DNA of 64,000 bases from Streptomyces sp. NBC_00440 (GTDB lineage: Bacteria; Actinomycetota; Actinomycetes; Streptomycetales; Streptomycetaceae). Below the pieces are notes generated by a model. It had not been told where the DNA came from. It searched no databases and saw only the letters and a list, made by a program, of their open reading frames with translations. The stretch covers positions 5,835,501-5,899,500 of the forward strand of contig NZ_CP107921.1 of the NCBI RefSeq assembly GCF_036014215.1, given 5' to 3'. Position numbers and translations under genes: made by a program. Each line of letters opens with the position of its first letter. Position 1 is the stretch's first letter. This document shows positions 54,063 to 63,925 of the stretch, piece by piece.

Positions 54063-55961
54063 TCACCCCACCACGCTCTCCCGCCAGGCGCGGTGCAGCC
54101 CCGCGAACTGTCCGCTTCCGCCGATGAGTGAGTCCGGGGTGCCGTCCTCGACGATCCGGCCGTCCTCCATCACCAGGACCCGGTCGGCGATCTCCACCGT
54201 CGAGAGCCGGTGGGCGATGACCACCGCGGTACGGCCGTGCAGCACCGTGTCCATGGCGTGCTGCACCGCCCGCTCGCCCGGAATGTCCAGCGAGCTGGTC
54301 GCCTCGTCCAGGATCAGTACGGCCGGGTCGGCGAGCAGCGCGCGGGCGAACGCCACCAGCTGCCGCTGGCCTGCGGAGATCCGTCCGCCGCGCTTGCGTA
54401 CATCCGTGTCGTACCCCTCCGGCAGCGCGCTGATGAAGTCGTGCGCGCCGATCGCCTTCGCCGCCCGCTCGATCTCGGCGGCGGTGGCCTCGGGCCGGCC
54501 GATGGCGATGTTCTCGGAGATCGTCCCGGAGAAGAGGAACGCCTCCTGCGTCACCATGACGACCCCGCGCCGCAGTTCGGGCACGTCCAGATCGCCCAGG
54601 TCGACGCCGTCGAGCCGGACCTGGCCCTCGGTCGGGTCGTAGAACCGGGCCAGCAGCTTGGCGAGAGTCGACTTGCCCGCGCCGGTCGAGCCGACGACCG
54701 CGACGGTCTGGCCCGCCGGGATGGTGAGGTCGAAGCGCGGCAGCACCTCACCGCCGGTGCGGTACGCGAACCGGACGCCGTCGAACACGACCTCGCGGCC
54801 CGGGTGTTCGGACGCGAGGGCGGGCAGCGTACGCGGGGTCACCGGCGCCGGGACCGTCGGCTCCTGGGCCAGCAGTCCGGCGATCTTCTCCAGTGAGGCT
54901 GCTGCCGACTGGTACGAGTTGAGGAACATGCCCAGCCGGTCGATCGGGTCGTACAGCCTGCGCAGATACAGCACCGACGCCGCCAGCACCCCGAGTTCGA
55001 GCCCGCCCTGGGTGACCCGGTAGGCGCCCCACAGCACGATGCAGGCGACGGCGGTGTTGGCGACCATCCGCGAGCCGGTCACATAGCGGGCCATCTCCAG
55101 CATGGAGTCCCCGTTGACGCGCTCGTGGTGGTGGTTGAGCCGCTCGAACTCCGCGTCGTTGGCGCGCTCCCGGCGGAAGGCACGCACCGGCCGGATGCCG
55201 TTCATCGTCTCGGCGAACTTCACGATGACGGCGGCGACCGCGGTGGAGCGCCGGCTGAACACGACGGTGACCCGCTGCCGGTAGCGCCGGATCAGCAGGT
55301 ACAACGGCCCGAACGACAGCACGGCCACCGTGCCGAGCCCGGGATCGAGCCAGAGCAGCATCGCGCAGATGTAGACGGCGGAGAGCACGACGCCGATCAG
55401 CTCCTGGAGCCCGTCGCTGAGCAGCTCGCGCAGCGACTCCACATCGCTGGTGGAGCGGGAGATCAGCCGGCCCGACGTGTAGCGCTCGTGGAAGTCCACA
55501 CTCAGTGCCTGTGCGTGGCGGAAGATCCGGCCCCGCAGGTCCAGCAGGGCGCCCTGGTTGACGCGGGCGGAGACCTGGACGAACGCGTACTGCAGGCCTC
55601 CGGAGAGCAGCGCACTGGCGAGGTAGCCGACGGCCACGGCGATCAGCGGGCCGCGGTCGTTGTCGCGGAAGGCGGGGACGCCGGTGTCGATGGCGTACGC
55701 GACGAGCAGCGGCCCGGCCTGCACCGCCGCCTGCTGGATCAGCATCAGCACGGCGGAGACGATCGCCGCCGTCCGGTGCGGCGCGACGAGCGAGCGCAGC
55801 AGGGCGCCGGTCGCGCCGGGCGGGGCGGGCAGCGCGTCCTTGTCGAACGGGTCGTCACCGGCCTGCTGCGGTACGGCCGCAGGGCCCGCTCCGGGTCCTG
55901 AGCCGGGTCCCTCGCCCGGGTCCGGTTCCGCGGCCTCCCGGCCGTCGACGGTGGTGGTCAT
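54063..55961 (-). CDS. ABC exporter subunit with canonical catalytic Glu
   Basis: Half-transporter of 632 residues: six membrane helices (about 70-350), then an ATPase domain. Walker A is GSTGAGKST. Walker B is VLILDEATSSLD with the catalytic Glu. The signature reads ISAGQ instead of LSGGQ. The switch is VIAHRLSTVEI. It should form a heterodimer with the preceding subunit, to which it is coupled by an ATGA overlap. A Pro/Gly-rich cytoplasmic tail of about 45 residues precedes the first helix. Exported substrates could be drugs, lipids or peptides; proximity to the RiPP locus allows, but does not show, peptide export. Confidence 0.92.
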   Translation of the reverse strand: MTTTVDGREAAEPDPGEGPGSGPGAGPAAVPQQAGDDPFDKDALPAPPGATGALLRSLVAPHRTAAIVSAVLMLIQQAAVQAGPLLVAYAIDTGVPAFRDNDRGPLIAVAVGYLASALLSGGLQYAFVQVSARVNQGALLDLRGRIFRHAQALSVDFHERYTSGRLISRSTSDVESLRELLSDGLQELIGVVLSAVYICAMLLWLDPGLGTVAVLSFGPLYLLIRRYRQRVTVVFSRRSTAVAAVIVKFAETMNGIRPVRAFRRERANDAEFERLNHHHERVNGDSMLEMARYVTGSRMVANTAVACIVLWGAYRVTQGGLELGVLAASVLYLRRLYDPIDRLGMFLNSYQSAAASLEKIAGLLAQEPTVPAPVTPRTLPALASEHPGREVVFDGVRFAYRTGGEVLPRFDLTIPAGQTVAVVGSTGAGKSTLAKLLARFYDPTEGQVRLDGVDLGDLDVPELRRGVVMVTQEAFLFSGTISENIAIGRPEATAAEIERAAKAIGAHDFISALPEGYDTDVRKRGGRISAGQRQLVAFARALLADPAVLILDEATSSLDIPGERAVQHAMDTVLHGRTAVVIAHRLSTVEIADRVLVMEDGRIVEDGTPDSLIGGSGQFAGLHRAWRESVVG

Positions 55962-57745
55962 CGGGTCCCGTCCCCCTCGGCGCCGGACATCAGCCAAGCG
56001 TACTCGGCGTTGCACTGCAGAAGTTCGTGGTGGGTGCCGACCGCGTCGATACGTCCGTCCGAAAGCAGCGCCACCCGGTCGGCGAGCAGCACGGTGGACG
56101 GCCGGTGCGCGATGACGAGGGCCGTCGTCTCCGCGAGCACCCGGCGCAGAGCGGCCTCCACCAGCGCCTCGGTGTGCACGTCCAGCGCGGACAGCGGATC
56201 GTCGAGCACCAGGAAGCGCGGCTGCCCGACGACGGCGCGGGCCAGCGCGAGTCGCTGGCGCTGCCCGCCGGACAGGCTCAGCCCCTGCTCGCCGACCTGG
56301 GTGTCCGGGCCGTGCGGCAGTTCGTGCACGAAGTCGGCCTGGGCGGTGGACAGAGCGCGCAGCAGCGCGCCCTCGTCGGCGCCCGCGTCGCCCATCCGGA
56401 CGTTCTCGGCGACGCTCGCGGAGAAGAGGGTGGGCTCCTCGAAGGCGACCGACACCAGCTCGCGCAGCCGCTCGCGGGGCAGGGCGGTGATGTCCTGACC
56501 GTCGAGGGTGATGCGGCCCCCGGTGATCTCGTGCAGTCGCGGTACGAGCGCGGTGAGCGTGGTCTTGCCCGAACCGGTGGAGCCCACCAGGGCCAGCGTC
56601 TCGCCCGGCCGGATGTGCAGATCGATGCCGTTGAGGACGGGCGGGGTGCCGGGTGGGGCGTCGGGATACCGGAACTCGACGCCCTCGAAGCGCAGGCCGT
56701 CGCCGGTGCCGGCGCCGCCTGGGCCGAGCGTGGCAGGACCGGCGGCGTCCGCCTCCTCGGCCACGTCGATCACCTCGAAGTACCGCTGGGTGGCGGTCGA
56801 CGCGTCCTGGGTGATCGCCAGAAGGAAGCCGATCGACTCCACCGGCCAGCGCAGGGCGAGCGCGGTGGAGAGGAAGGCGACCAGGGTGCCCGCGGAGAGA
56901 TGCCCGTCGGCGACCTGGATCGTGCCGAGGACGAGGGCCGCGCCGATCGCCAGCTCGGGAATGGTGGTGATCACCGCCCAGATGCCCGCCAGGAGCCGGG
57001 CCTTGACCAGCTCCGTCGAGCGCAGCCGACCCGACAGCTCACGGAACGCCAGGGCCTGGCTGCGATGGCGTCCGAAGCCCTTGATGATGCGGATGCCGAG
57101 CACGCTCTCCTCGACGACCGTGGTGATGTCGCCGACCTGGTCCTGGGAGACCCTGGCGACCTTGGAGTACTTCTCCTCGAAGATCTTGCAGAGGATCATC
57201 AGCGGAATCGCGGGAGCCAGCAGCACCAGCCCCAGCGTCCACTGCTGCACCAGCAGGATGACGAAACCGACCACGATCGTCACCCCGTTGACCAGGAGGA
57301 ACGTCAGCGGGAAGGCGAGGAACATCCGCACCATCATCAGATCGGTCGTGCCGCGCGAGAGCAACTGGCCCGAAGGCCACCGGTCGTGGAAGGCCACCGG
57401 CAGCCGTTGCAGATGGCGGTAGAGGTCTGCCCGCATCGACGCCTCGACCCAGGAGAGCGGCCGGGCGACCAGCCACCGCCGCAGACCGAAGAGCAGCGCC
57501 TCGGCGACCCCGAGCCCGAACAGCATCAGCGCGCCGATCCAGACCCCGTGGGTGTCCCGGTCGGTCACCGGGCCGTCGACGATCCACTTCAGTACGAGCG
57601 GGATGACCAGGCTCAGACAGGAGGCGACGACCCCCACGAGAGCCGCAGCGGCCAGCCGTCTTCGCACCGGTCGCACATACGGCCAGAGCCGCAGCAGCGA
57701 ACGTACGCCGGACAGTTGTCTGTCTGTTGCATGTGTTTCGGGCAT
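55958..57745 (-). CDS. ABC exporter subunit with degenerate ATP site
   Basis: Half-transporter of 595 residues: six membrane helices (about 30-310), then an ATPase domain. Walker A is GSTGSGKTT and the signature is a perfect LSLSGGQRQRLALARAV. Walker B reads FLVLDDPLSALD, with Asp in place of the catalytic Glu. Paired with the next subunit (Glu present, signature degenerate) this gives one active and one inactive ATP site, as in heterodimeric exporters such as LmrCD. ATG at 57745 is used; the open frame beyond is non-coding. First gene of the two-gene operon, divergent from another ABC system. Confidence 0.92.
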   Translation of the reverse strand: MPETHATDRQLSGVRSLLRLWPYVRPVRRRLAAAALVGVVASCLSLVIPLVLKWIVDGPVTDRDTHGVWIGALMLFGLGVAEALLFGLRRWLVARPLSWVEASMRADLYRHLQRLPVAFHDRWPSGQLLSRGTTDLMMVRMFLAFPLTFLLVNGVTIVVGFVILLVQQWTLGLVLLAPAIPLMILCKIFEEKYSKVARVSQDQVGDITTVVEESVLGIRIIKGFGRHRSQALAFRELSGRLRSTELVKARLLAGIWAVITTIPELAIGAALVLGTIQVADGHLSAGTLVAFLSTALALRWPVESIGFLLAITQDASTATQRYFEVIDVAEEADAAGPATLGPGGAGTGDGLRFEGVEFRYPDAPPGTPPVLNGIDLHIRPGETLALVGSTGSGKTTLTALVPRLHEITGGRITLDGQDITALPRERLRELVSVAFEEPTLFSASVAENVRMGDAGADEGALLRALSTAQADFVHELPHGPDTQVGEQGLSLSGGQRQRLALARAVVGQPRFLVLDDPLSALDVHTEALVEAALRRVLAETTALVIAHRPSTVLLADRVALLSDGRIDAVGTHHELLQCNAEYAWLMSGAEGDGTR

Positions 57746-57929
57746 CGGGCGGGAGCCTACGGTCCGGCACTGACAGTGCCCACTGGATTTCGCGGCAGTT
57801 CGCGCCGCCCGGCACAGGACACCGGCCCGGCCGCCGGGAGGTCGTACCCCGGTATCAGCCGATCGGTTGATGACTGTTCGAGCGTGATGACGGATGCCGC
57901 CCGACGCCGTACCCCGGGAGCCTGTGGGC

Positions 57930-58832
57930 ATGGCAATCATCGAAGTGGACGGGCTGCGGAAGGCGTACGGCGGCAAGCCCGCCGTAGACGGGGTGTCCTT
58001 CGCCGTCGAGGTGGGGGAGATCTTCGGGATTCTCGGGCCGAACGGCGCGGGCAAGACCACGACAGTGGAGTGCATCGGGGGGCTGCGGGTGCCCGACGGG
58101 GGCGCGGTGCGGGTGGCCGGATTCGACCCGGTCGCCGACCACGACCGGGTGACGCGGATCCTCGGCGCCCAGCTCCAGGAGAGCGAACTCCAGCCGAAGA
58201 TCACCGTCCGTGAGGCGCTGGAGCTCTACGCGTCCTTCTACCCGCACCCCGCCGACTGGCGGCCGCTCGCCGAACGCCTGGGCCTCGCCGAGAAGGCCGA
58301 CTCGCGCTTCGCCAAGCTGTCCGGCGGCCAGAAGCAGCGGCTCTCCATCGCGCTGGCGCTGATCGGCAACCCCGAAGTGGTCGTACTCGACGAGCTGACG
58401 ACCGGGCTCGACCCGCGCGCCCGCCGCGACACCTGGAAGCTCATCGAGGACGTCAGGGACAGCGGGGTGACCGTCCTGCTCGTCACCCACTTCATGGAGG
58501 AGGCCCAGCGCCTCTGCGACCGCATCGCCGTGATCGACCGCGGCCGGGTCGCCGCGCTCGACACACCGGCCGGCCTCATCCGCCGCTCGTCCAGCTCGAC
58601 GGTCATCTCCTTCACCCCCTCGCAGCCGCTCGGCGACGACGAACTGGACGCGCTGCCCGGCGCCGCCTCCCTACAGCACCGGGACGGCGCGCTGGTCATC
58701 GAAGGCACCGACGAGACGGTCAACGCCGTCATCACCCTGCTCGCCAGGCACCACATCACCGCCCACCAACTCCGGGTCACCGACGCCACGCTGGACGACG
58801 CGTTCCTGGACCTGACGGGAGCCGAAGCATGA
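57930..58832 (+). CDS. ABC-2 type exporter ATPase (DrrA-like)
   Basis: ATP-binding subunit of an ABC-2 exporter, 300 residues. Walker A is GPNGAGKTT, the signature is KLSGGQKQRLSIAL, Walker B is EVVVLDELTTGLDP and the switch His is in LLVTHFMEEAQ. The C-terminal about 70 residues form the usual DrrA-type regulatory tail. ATG at 57930, preceded by GGGAG, starts MAIIEVDGLRKAYGG; 12 extra upstream codons are unlikely. It overlaps the permease gene by ATGA. With the two-component genes that follow, it resembles LiaRS/BceRS-like stress-exporter modules. Confidence 0.92.
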   Translation: MAIIEVDGLRKAYGGKPAVDGVSFAVEVGEIFGILGPNGAGKTTTVECIGGLRVPDGGAVRVAGFDPVADHDRVTRILGAQLQESELQPKITVREALELYASFYPHPADWRPLAERLGLAEKADSRFAKLSGGQKQRLSIALALIGNPEVVVLDELTTGLDPRARRDTWKLIEDVRDSGVTVLLVTHFMEEAQRLCDRIAVIDRGRVAALDTPAGLIRRSSSSTVISFTPSQPLGDDELDALPGAASLQHRDGALVIEGTDETVNAVITLLARHHITAHQLRVTDATLDDAFLDLTGAEA

Positions 58833-59614
58833 GCACAGCGACCGCGACCACCCGTACGAAGGCCACTGCCAAGGCCGGCGCTTCCGCCGCCGTCCTGCGC
58901 TCCGAGTTCAGGCTCTTCCGCCGCGAACCGGCCACCCTCTTCTGGGTCATGGCGTTCCCCACCATCCTGCTGGTGATCCTCGGCTCCATCCCGTCCTTCC
59001 GGGAGCACGACTCCTCGATCGGGGGCCAGACACTGATCAGCGTGTACGTCCCGGTCACCGTGCTGCTCTCGATGATCCTGGCCGGACTGCAGGCGATGCC
59101 CCAGGTGATCACCGGATACCGGGAGCGCGGCATCCTGCGCCGGATGTCCACCACACCGCTCAGGCCGCACGCCCTGCTCACCGCGCAGATGGGCCTGCAC
59201 GGCGCCGCGGCACTCGTCTCGACCCTGATGCTGCTCGTCGTCGGGCGGATCGCCTTCAAGGTCGCCCTGCCCCAGCAGATCCTCGGCTATCTGCTCTCGC
59301 TCGTCCTGGCGGTCTGCGCGGCGCTCGCCATGGGCTCCTTGGTGACCGCCCTGTCACGCAGCCAGAAGATCGCGAACGCGGTCGGCTCCGCCGTCTTCTT
59401 CCCGATGATGTTCTGCGCCGGGGTCTGGCTGCCCGTCCAGGCGATGCCGGACGCCATGGCGCACGTCGTCGAACTGACCCCCTTCGGCGCCGCGGCGCAG
59501 GCCCTCAACACGGCCGCGACGGGCGGCTGGCCCGGCTGGACCCACCTGGGCGTGCTCGCCCTGTGGACGCTGCTGCTGTCGGCCGCCGCCAACCGCTGGT
59601 TCCGTTGGGAGTGA
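58829..59614 (+). CDS. ABC-2 type exporter permease
   Basis: Membrane subunit of 261 residues with about six helices. Typical ABC-2 features are the amphipathic start SEFRLFRREPATLFWVMAFP and the central RERGILRRMSTTPLRPHALL loop that contacts the ATPase. A last large helix pair follows (SAVFFPMMFCAGVWLPVQAM, then HVVELTPFGAAAQAL). It overlaps its ATPase gene by ATGA and lies 35 bp before the sensor kinase. Together they may export a membrane-active compound; the substrate is unknown. Confidence 0.92.
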   Translation: MSTATATTRTKATAKAGASAAVLRSEFRLFRREPATLFWVMAFPTILLVILGSIPSFREHDSSIGGQTLISVYVPVTVLLSMILAGLQAMPQVITGYRERGILRRMSTTPLRPHALLTAQMGLHGAAALVSTLMLLVVGRIAFKVALPQQILGYLLSLVLAVCAALAMGSLVTALSRSQKIANAVGSAVFFPMMFCAGVWLPVQAMPDAMAHVVELTPFGAAAQALNTAATGGWPGWTHLGVLALWTLLLSAAANRWFRWE

Positions 59615-59649
59615 CGGCGGCCATGGGCCGGTACGGGCAGACTGGATGG

Positions 59650-60960
59650 ATGACTTCGGACCTGACCGGCCCCGCCGCCCGGCCCGGCCGGGAGGCCGCC
59701 GCGCCCCTGATCGGCGGCTCCAGGCTGGGCGTCGGCTGGGCGGTCTTCTACCGCTGGGGCCCGTACGCACTGCTCGCCATCGGCACCCTCGCCGCGGGCG
59801 CCACCGCCGGAGCCCTGCACATGACCCGGTCCGAACTGGTCGCGGCGGCGGCCCTCACCGTGGCAGGGGCCGTGCTCCAGCTGTGGTGGGGCCACGCGGT
59901 CCGCACCCGGCCGGACCCCTCGACGGCGGGCACCTGGTACTACCTGCTGCGCTGGGCGATCGCCTTCGCCCTGACCTGGCTGAACACCTTCTACGCGTTC
60001 TACGCGGTCACCGGCTACTTCGGCGCCGAGCGGCTGCTGCCCCGCCGGTGGGTACGGATCGGGCTGCTCGCCAGCGCGGTCACCGTGTCGGGCTCCCAGG
60101 CCGGCGGACTGCCACCGCACGGCCCCATGGGCTGGCTGGTGTTCGGTGCGCTGTTCGGCGTGAACGTCAGCCTGCTCACCGTCTTCACCCACTTCGCCAA
60201 CCTGGAGGGGGAGCGCGCGACACAGCAGACCGAGACCATCTGCGAACTGGAGCACACCAACGTCCGTCTCCAGCAGGCGCTCGACGAGAACGCCGCCCTG
60301 CACGCCCAACTCCTGGTCCAGGCACGGGAGGCCGGGGTCGCCGACGAGCGCCGCAGGCTGGCCGCCGAGATCCACGACACCATCGCGCAGGGGCTCGCGG
60401 GCATCATCACCCAGCTCCAGGTCGTCTCCCTCACCAAGGCCCCGGACACCGCCCGTGAACACCTCGCCCGCGCCCAGGAGCTGGCCCGCCACAGCCTGGG
60501 CGAGGCCCGGCGCTCCGTGCAGAACCTCAGCCCGGTCGCCCTGGACGGGACCCCGCTCCCCGAAGCGCTGAAGAAGCTGGTCGCCGAGTGGTCGGCGGAG
60601 GCGGGCGTCCGCGCCGAGTTCACCGTCACCGGCACCGTCGAGCCGCTGCACGACGAGGTCGAGGCCACCCTGCTCCGGATCGCCCAGGAGGCCCTGACCA
60701 ACACCCGGCGGCATGCCGCGGCCTCCCGCGTCGGGGTCACCCTCTCGTACATGGACGACGAGATGACGCTGGACGTACGCGACGACGGCCGCGGCTTCGA
60801 ACCGCTCGCGCTGCCGCCGCGCAGCACCGACGGCGGCTTCGGTCTCGGCGGGATGTGCGCACGCGCCGAGCGGATCGCGGGCACGGTGGCGGTCGAGTCC
60901 GAGCCGGGGCACGGCACGGCGGTCTCGGCTCGCGTACCTTTGGTCCGCCATGAACTCTGA
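59650..60960 (+). CDS. NarL-type sensor histidine kinase
   Basis: Membrane sensor kinase of 436 residues. About six membrane helices fill residues 30-190. The HisKA_3 box is ERRRLAAEIHDTIAQGLAGI with the phosphorylated His. The ATPase domain has EALTNTRRHAAASRVGV and DDGRGFEP. There is almost no extracytoplasmic loop, as in intramembrane-sensing kinases tied to ABC exporters. ATG at 59650 (MTSDLTG) is preferred to an earlier in-frame start inside the permease gene. It overlaps the response regulator by 11 nt and is probably cotranscribed with the ABC-2 exporter. Confidence 0.92.
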   Translation: MTSDLTGPAARPGREAAAPLIGGSRLGVGWAVFYRWGPYALLAIGTLAAGATAGALHMTRSELVAAAALTVAGAVLQLWWGHAVRTRPDPSTAGTWYYLLRWAIAFALTWLNTFYAFYAVTGYFGAERLLPRRWVRIGLLASAVTVSGSQAGGLPPHGPMGWLVFGALFGVNVSLLTVFTHFANLEGERATQQTETICELEHTNVRLQQALDENAALHAQLLVQAREAGVADERRRLAAEIHDTIAQGLAGIITQLQVVSLTKAPDTAREHLARAQELARHSLGEARRSVQNLSPVALDGTPLPEALKKLVAEWSAEAGVRAEFTVTGTVEPLHDEVEATLLRIAQEALTNTRRHAAASRVGVTLSYMDDEMTLDVRDDGRGFEPLALPPRSTDGGFGLGGMCARAERIAGTVAVESEPGHGTAVSARVPLVRHEL

Positions 60961-61591
60961 TGTCATCACCCTGCTGATCGTCGACGACCATCCCGTGGTC
61001 CGGGACGGTCTGCGCGGCATGTTCGCCGACGCCCCCGGTTTCCAGGTGCTCGGCGAGGCCGCCGACGGCGTCGCGGCCGTCGAGCTGGCCGGCCGGCTCG
61101 ACCCCGATGTGGTCCTCATGGACCTGCGGATGCCGGGCGGTAACGGCGTGGACGCCATCGCCGAACTGACCCGCCGCAACAGCCGGGCCAAGGTGCTCGT
61201 CCTGACGACGTACGACACGGACTCCGACACCCTCCCGGCCATCGAGGCGGGCGCCACCGGCTATCTGCTCAAGGACGCCCCGCGCGACGAACTCTTCACC
61301 GCGGTACGGGCGGCGGCTGACGGCCGTACGGTGCTCTCCCCGGCGGTCGCCTCCCGGCTGGTCTCGCGGGTGCGCACCCCGGCAGCGCCGGGACGCGACG
61401 CGCTGAGCGCACGTGAACGCGAGGTGCTCGTGCTGGTCGCCAGGGGCACGTCCAACCGCGACATCGCGCGTGAGCTCTTCATCAGCGAGGCGACGGTCAA
61501 GACCCATCTGACCCACATCTACGGGAAGCTGGACGTCAAGGACCGGGCAGCGGCGGTCGCGGTGGCGTACGACCGCAAGATCCTCGGCTGA
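60950..61591 (+). CDS. NarL/LuxR-type response regulator
   Basis: Response regulator of 213 residues, partner of the kinase it overlaps. The receiver domain has LLIVDDHPVVRDGLRGMF, the Asp site in VVLMDLRMPGGNG and the Lys in YLLKDAPRDE. The LuxR-type HTH reads LSAREREVLVLVARGTSNRD and then ELFISEATVKTHLTHIYGKL. It likely controls the ABC-2 exporter in the same operon. It is the last gene of the group; glgX converges from the right 48 bp away. Confidence 0.94.
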   Translation: MNSDVITLLIVDDHPVVRDGLRGMFADAPGFQVLGEAADGVAAVELAGRLDPDVVLMDLRMPGGNGVDAIAELTRRNSRAKVLVLTTYDTDSDTLPAIEAGATGYLLKDAPRDELFTAVRAAADGRTVLSPAVASRLVSRVRTPAAPGRDALSAREREVLVLVARGTSNRDIARELFISEATVKTHLTHIYGKLDVKDRAAAVAVAYDRKILG

Positions 61592-61639
61592 GGCTGTCCG
61601 GGGGCTGAAACCGACACCCGCCCGGCGCGGGCCGCCGCC

Positions 61640-63925
61640 TCAGGCCCGCACCTTCAGCAGCAGCACCGACCTGGCCGGGACCGTGAGCACGGCGCCGCCC
61701 GGGTGCAGTGTGCCCGGCGCCGCGCACTGGTCCTCCCGTGAGGTGTCGACGAGCAGTTCGTAGGTGTCCGCCCAAGGGGCCCCGGGCAGCAGGAAGTCCA
61801 CCGGCCGCTCCGCCGAGTGCAGAACCGTCAGGAAGCTGTCGTCGGTGATCCGCTCGCCCCTGGCGTCCCGGCCGGGGATGTCGCCCCCCGAGAGGTAGAC
61901 CCCGAGCGTGGCCGCCGGCGCGTACCAGTCCTGTTCGGTCATCTCCCGGCCGTGCGGGGTGAACCACGCGAGGTCCCGCAGCCCGTCGCCCGCGCGCGCC
62001 CCGGAGAAGAACGCCCGGCGGCGCAGCACGGGATGGGCGTGGCGCAGCGCCAGCAGCCGGGATGTGAGGCTGAGCAGCATCCGCGGGCCCGGCTCGTCGA
62101 GCAGCGTCCAGTCGACCCAGCTGATCTCGTTGTCCTGGCAGTACGCGTTGTTGTTGCCGCCCTGCGTCCGCCCCATCTCGTCACCCGCGACGAGCATCGG
62201 CACCCCGGTCGACACCAGCAGCGTCGTGAGGAGCGACCGCAGCAGCCTCCGGCGCAGCGCCCTGACACCGGGGTCGTCGGTGCCGCCTTCCGCACCGCAG
62301 TTCCACGACCGGTTGTCGTCGGTGCCGTCCCGGTTGTCCTCGCCGTTGGCCTCGTTGTGCTTGTGCTGGTAGGAGACCAGGTCGCGCAGGGTGAAACCGT
62401 CGTGCGCCGTGATGAAGTTGACGGAGGCCTGCGGACGCCGCCCGCCCCAGGCGTACAGATCGCTGGAGCCGGAGAGCCGGTACCCCAGATCCCGTACGTC
62501 GGGCAGCGCACCCCGCCAGAAGTCCCGTACGGCGTCCCGGTAGCGGTCGTTCCACTCCGTCCACAGCGGCGGGAAGGCGCCCACCTGGTAGCCGCCGCTG
62601 CCCACGTCCCACGGCTCGGCGATCAGCTTCACCCGCCGCAGCACCGGGTCCTGGGCGATCACCGCGAGGAAGGGGGACAGCATGTCGACGTCGTGGAAGG
62701 ACCGGGCCAGCGCGGCGGCCAGATCGAAGCGGAAGCCGTCCACGCCCATCTCGGTGACCCAGTAGCGCAGCGAGTCGGTGATCAGCCGCAGCACATGGGG
62801 CTGCACCACGTGCAGGGTGTTGCCGCAGCCGGTGTAGTCCGCGTACCGGCGCGGGTCGTCCTGGAGCCGGTAGTAGCCGCGGTTGTCGATACCGCGCAGC
62901 GACAGCATGGGCCCCAGCTCACCGGCCTCCGCCGTGTGGTTGTAGACGACGTCGAGAATGACCTCGATCCCGGCGGCGTGCAGCGCCTGCACCATCCGCT
63001 TGAACTCGCCGACCTGCCGGCCGCCCGTGCCGGACGCCGCGTACCCGGCGTGCGGGGCGAAGTAGCCGACCGAGTTGTAGCCCCAGTAGTTCCGCAGCCC
63101 ACGCCGCAGCAGATGGTCCTCGTGTGCGAACTGGTGCACCGGCAGCAGCTCGACGGCCGTCACGCCGAGCCGTACGAGATGGCCGATCGCCGCCGGATGG
63201 GCCAGACCGGCGTACGTCCCCCGCAGCTCCTCGGGGATCCCGGGGTGCCGCTTGGTGAAGCCGCGCACATGCAGCTCGTAGATGACGGTGTCCGCCCACG
63301 GTGTCTTGGGCCGCAGGTCGTCCGCCCACTCGTCGCCCGGGGTGTCGTCGTGGACGACGACGCCCTTGGGCACGTACGGCGCCGAGTCCCGCTCGTCGCG
63401 CACGGTGTCGGCGACCTCCTGCTCCGGCCAGTCCCTGACGTGCCCGTACACCTCGGGCGGCAGCCGGAACTCGCCGTCCACGGCGCGTGCGTACGGGTCG
63501 AGAAGCAGCTTCGCCGCGTTCCAGCGGGCCCCCGTCCACGGGTCCCACCGGCCCCGGACGCGGTAGCCGTACCGCTGTCCCGGCCGGACCCCGGGCAGGA
63601 ATCCGTGCCAGATCTCATGGGTCAGCTCGGTCAGTTCGCAGCGCGTCTCGTGGCCCGCCCCGTCGAAGAGGCAGAGCTCGACGGCCTCGGCTCCGCCCGC
63701 CCAGAGCGCGAAGTTGGTACCGGCGACCCCGTCGGGCCCGACCCGGTACCGCGCTCCCAGCGGCATGGACGTACCGGGCCACACGGTCACCGCGTCCGGC
63801 CCGGCTTCGAACACCGCCCCGGGCACGGCGCCCGGCACGGCTTCCGGCTCCACCGCGGGCACCGCGTCGCGCACGGCTTCCTGCACCGCATCCGGTGCGG
63901 TCTCCTGCTCGGCTGCGCTCGACAC
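61640..63925 (-). CDS. glgX: glycogen debranching enzyme
   Basis: Cleaves alpha-1,6 branches of phosphorylase-limit glucan; GH13_11, 761 residues. A repetitive Ala/Val/Pro/Glu tail fills the first about 45 residues (PDAVQEAVRDAVPAVEPEAV). A CBM48-type domain follows (GTNFALWAGGAEAVELCLFD). In the barrel the nucleophile is Asp401 (GVDGFRFDLAAAL), the acid/base Glu437 (LIAEPWDVG) and the third carboxylate lies in ITAHDGFTLRDL. GTG at 63925 follows GGGAGG by 7 nt. A start at the internal Met of SMPLGARYRVGPDG would drop the odd tail and cannot be excluded. It complements glgP and the glgE group 27 kb away. The 75 bp beyond it show no further gene. Confidence 0.96.
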   Translation of the reverse strand: MSSAAEQETAPDAVQEAVRDAVPAVEPEAVPGAVPGAVFEAGPDAVTVWPGTSMPLGARYRVGPDGVAGTNFALWAGGAEAVELCLFDGAGHETRCELTELTHEIWHGFLPGVRPGQRYGYRVRGRWDPWTGARWNAAKLLLDPYARAVDGEFRLPPEVYGHVRDWPEQEVADTVRDERDSAPYVPKGVVVHDDTPGDEWADDLRPKTPWADTVIYELHVRGFTKRHPGIPEELRGTYAGLAHPAAIGHLVRLGVTAVELLPVHQFAHEDHLLRRGLRNYWGYNSVGYFAPHAGYAASGTGGRQVGEFKRMVQALHAAGIEVILDVVYNHTAEAGELGPMLSLRGIDNRGYYRLQDDPRRYADYTGCGNTLHVVQPHVLRLITDSLRYWVTEMGVDGFRFDLAAALARSFHDVDMLSPFLAVIAQDPVLRRVKLIAEPWDVGSGGYQVGAFPPLWTEWNDRYRDAVRDFWRGALPDVRDLGYRLSGSSDLYAWGGRRPQASVNFITAHDGFTLRDLVSYQHKHNEANGEDNRDGTDDNRSWNCGAEGGTDDPGVRALRRRLLRSLLTTLLVSTGVPMLVAGDEMGRTQGGNNNAYCQDNEISWVDWTLLDEPGPRMLLSLTSRLLALRHAHPVLRRRAFFSGARAGDGLRDLAWFTPHGREMTEQDWYAPAATLGVYLSGGDIPGRDARGERITDDSFLTVLHSAERPVDFLLPGAPWADTYELLVDTSREDQCAAPGTLHPGGAVLTVPARSVLLLKVRA

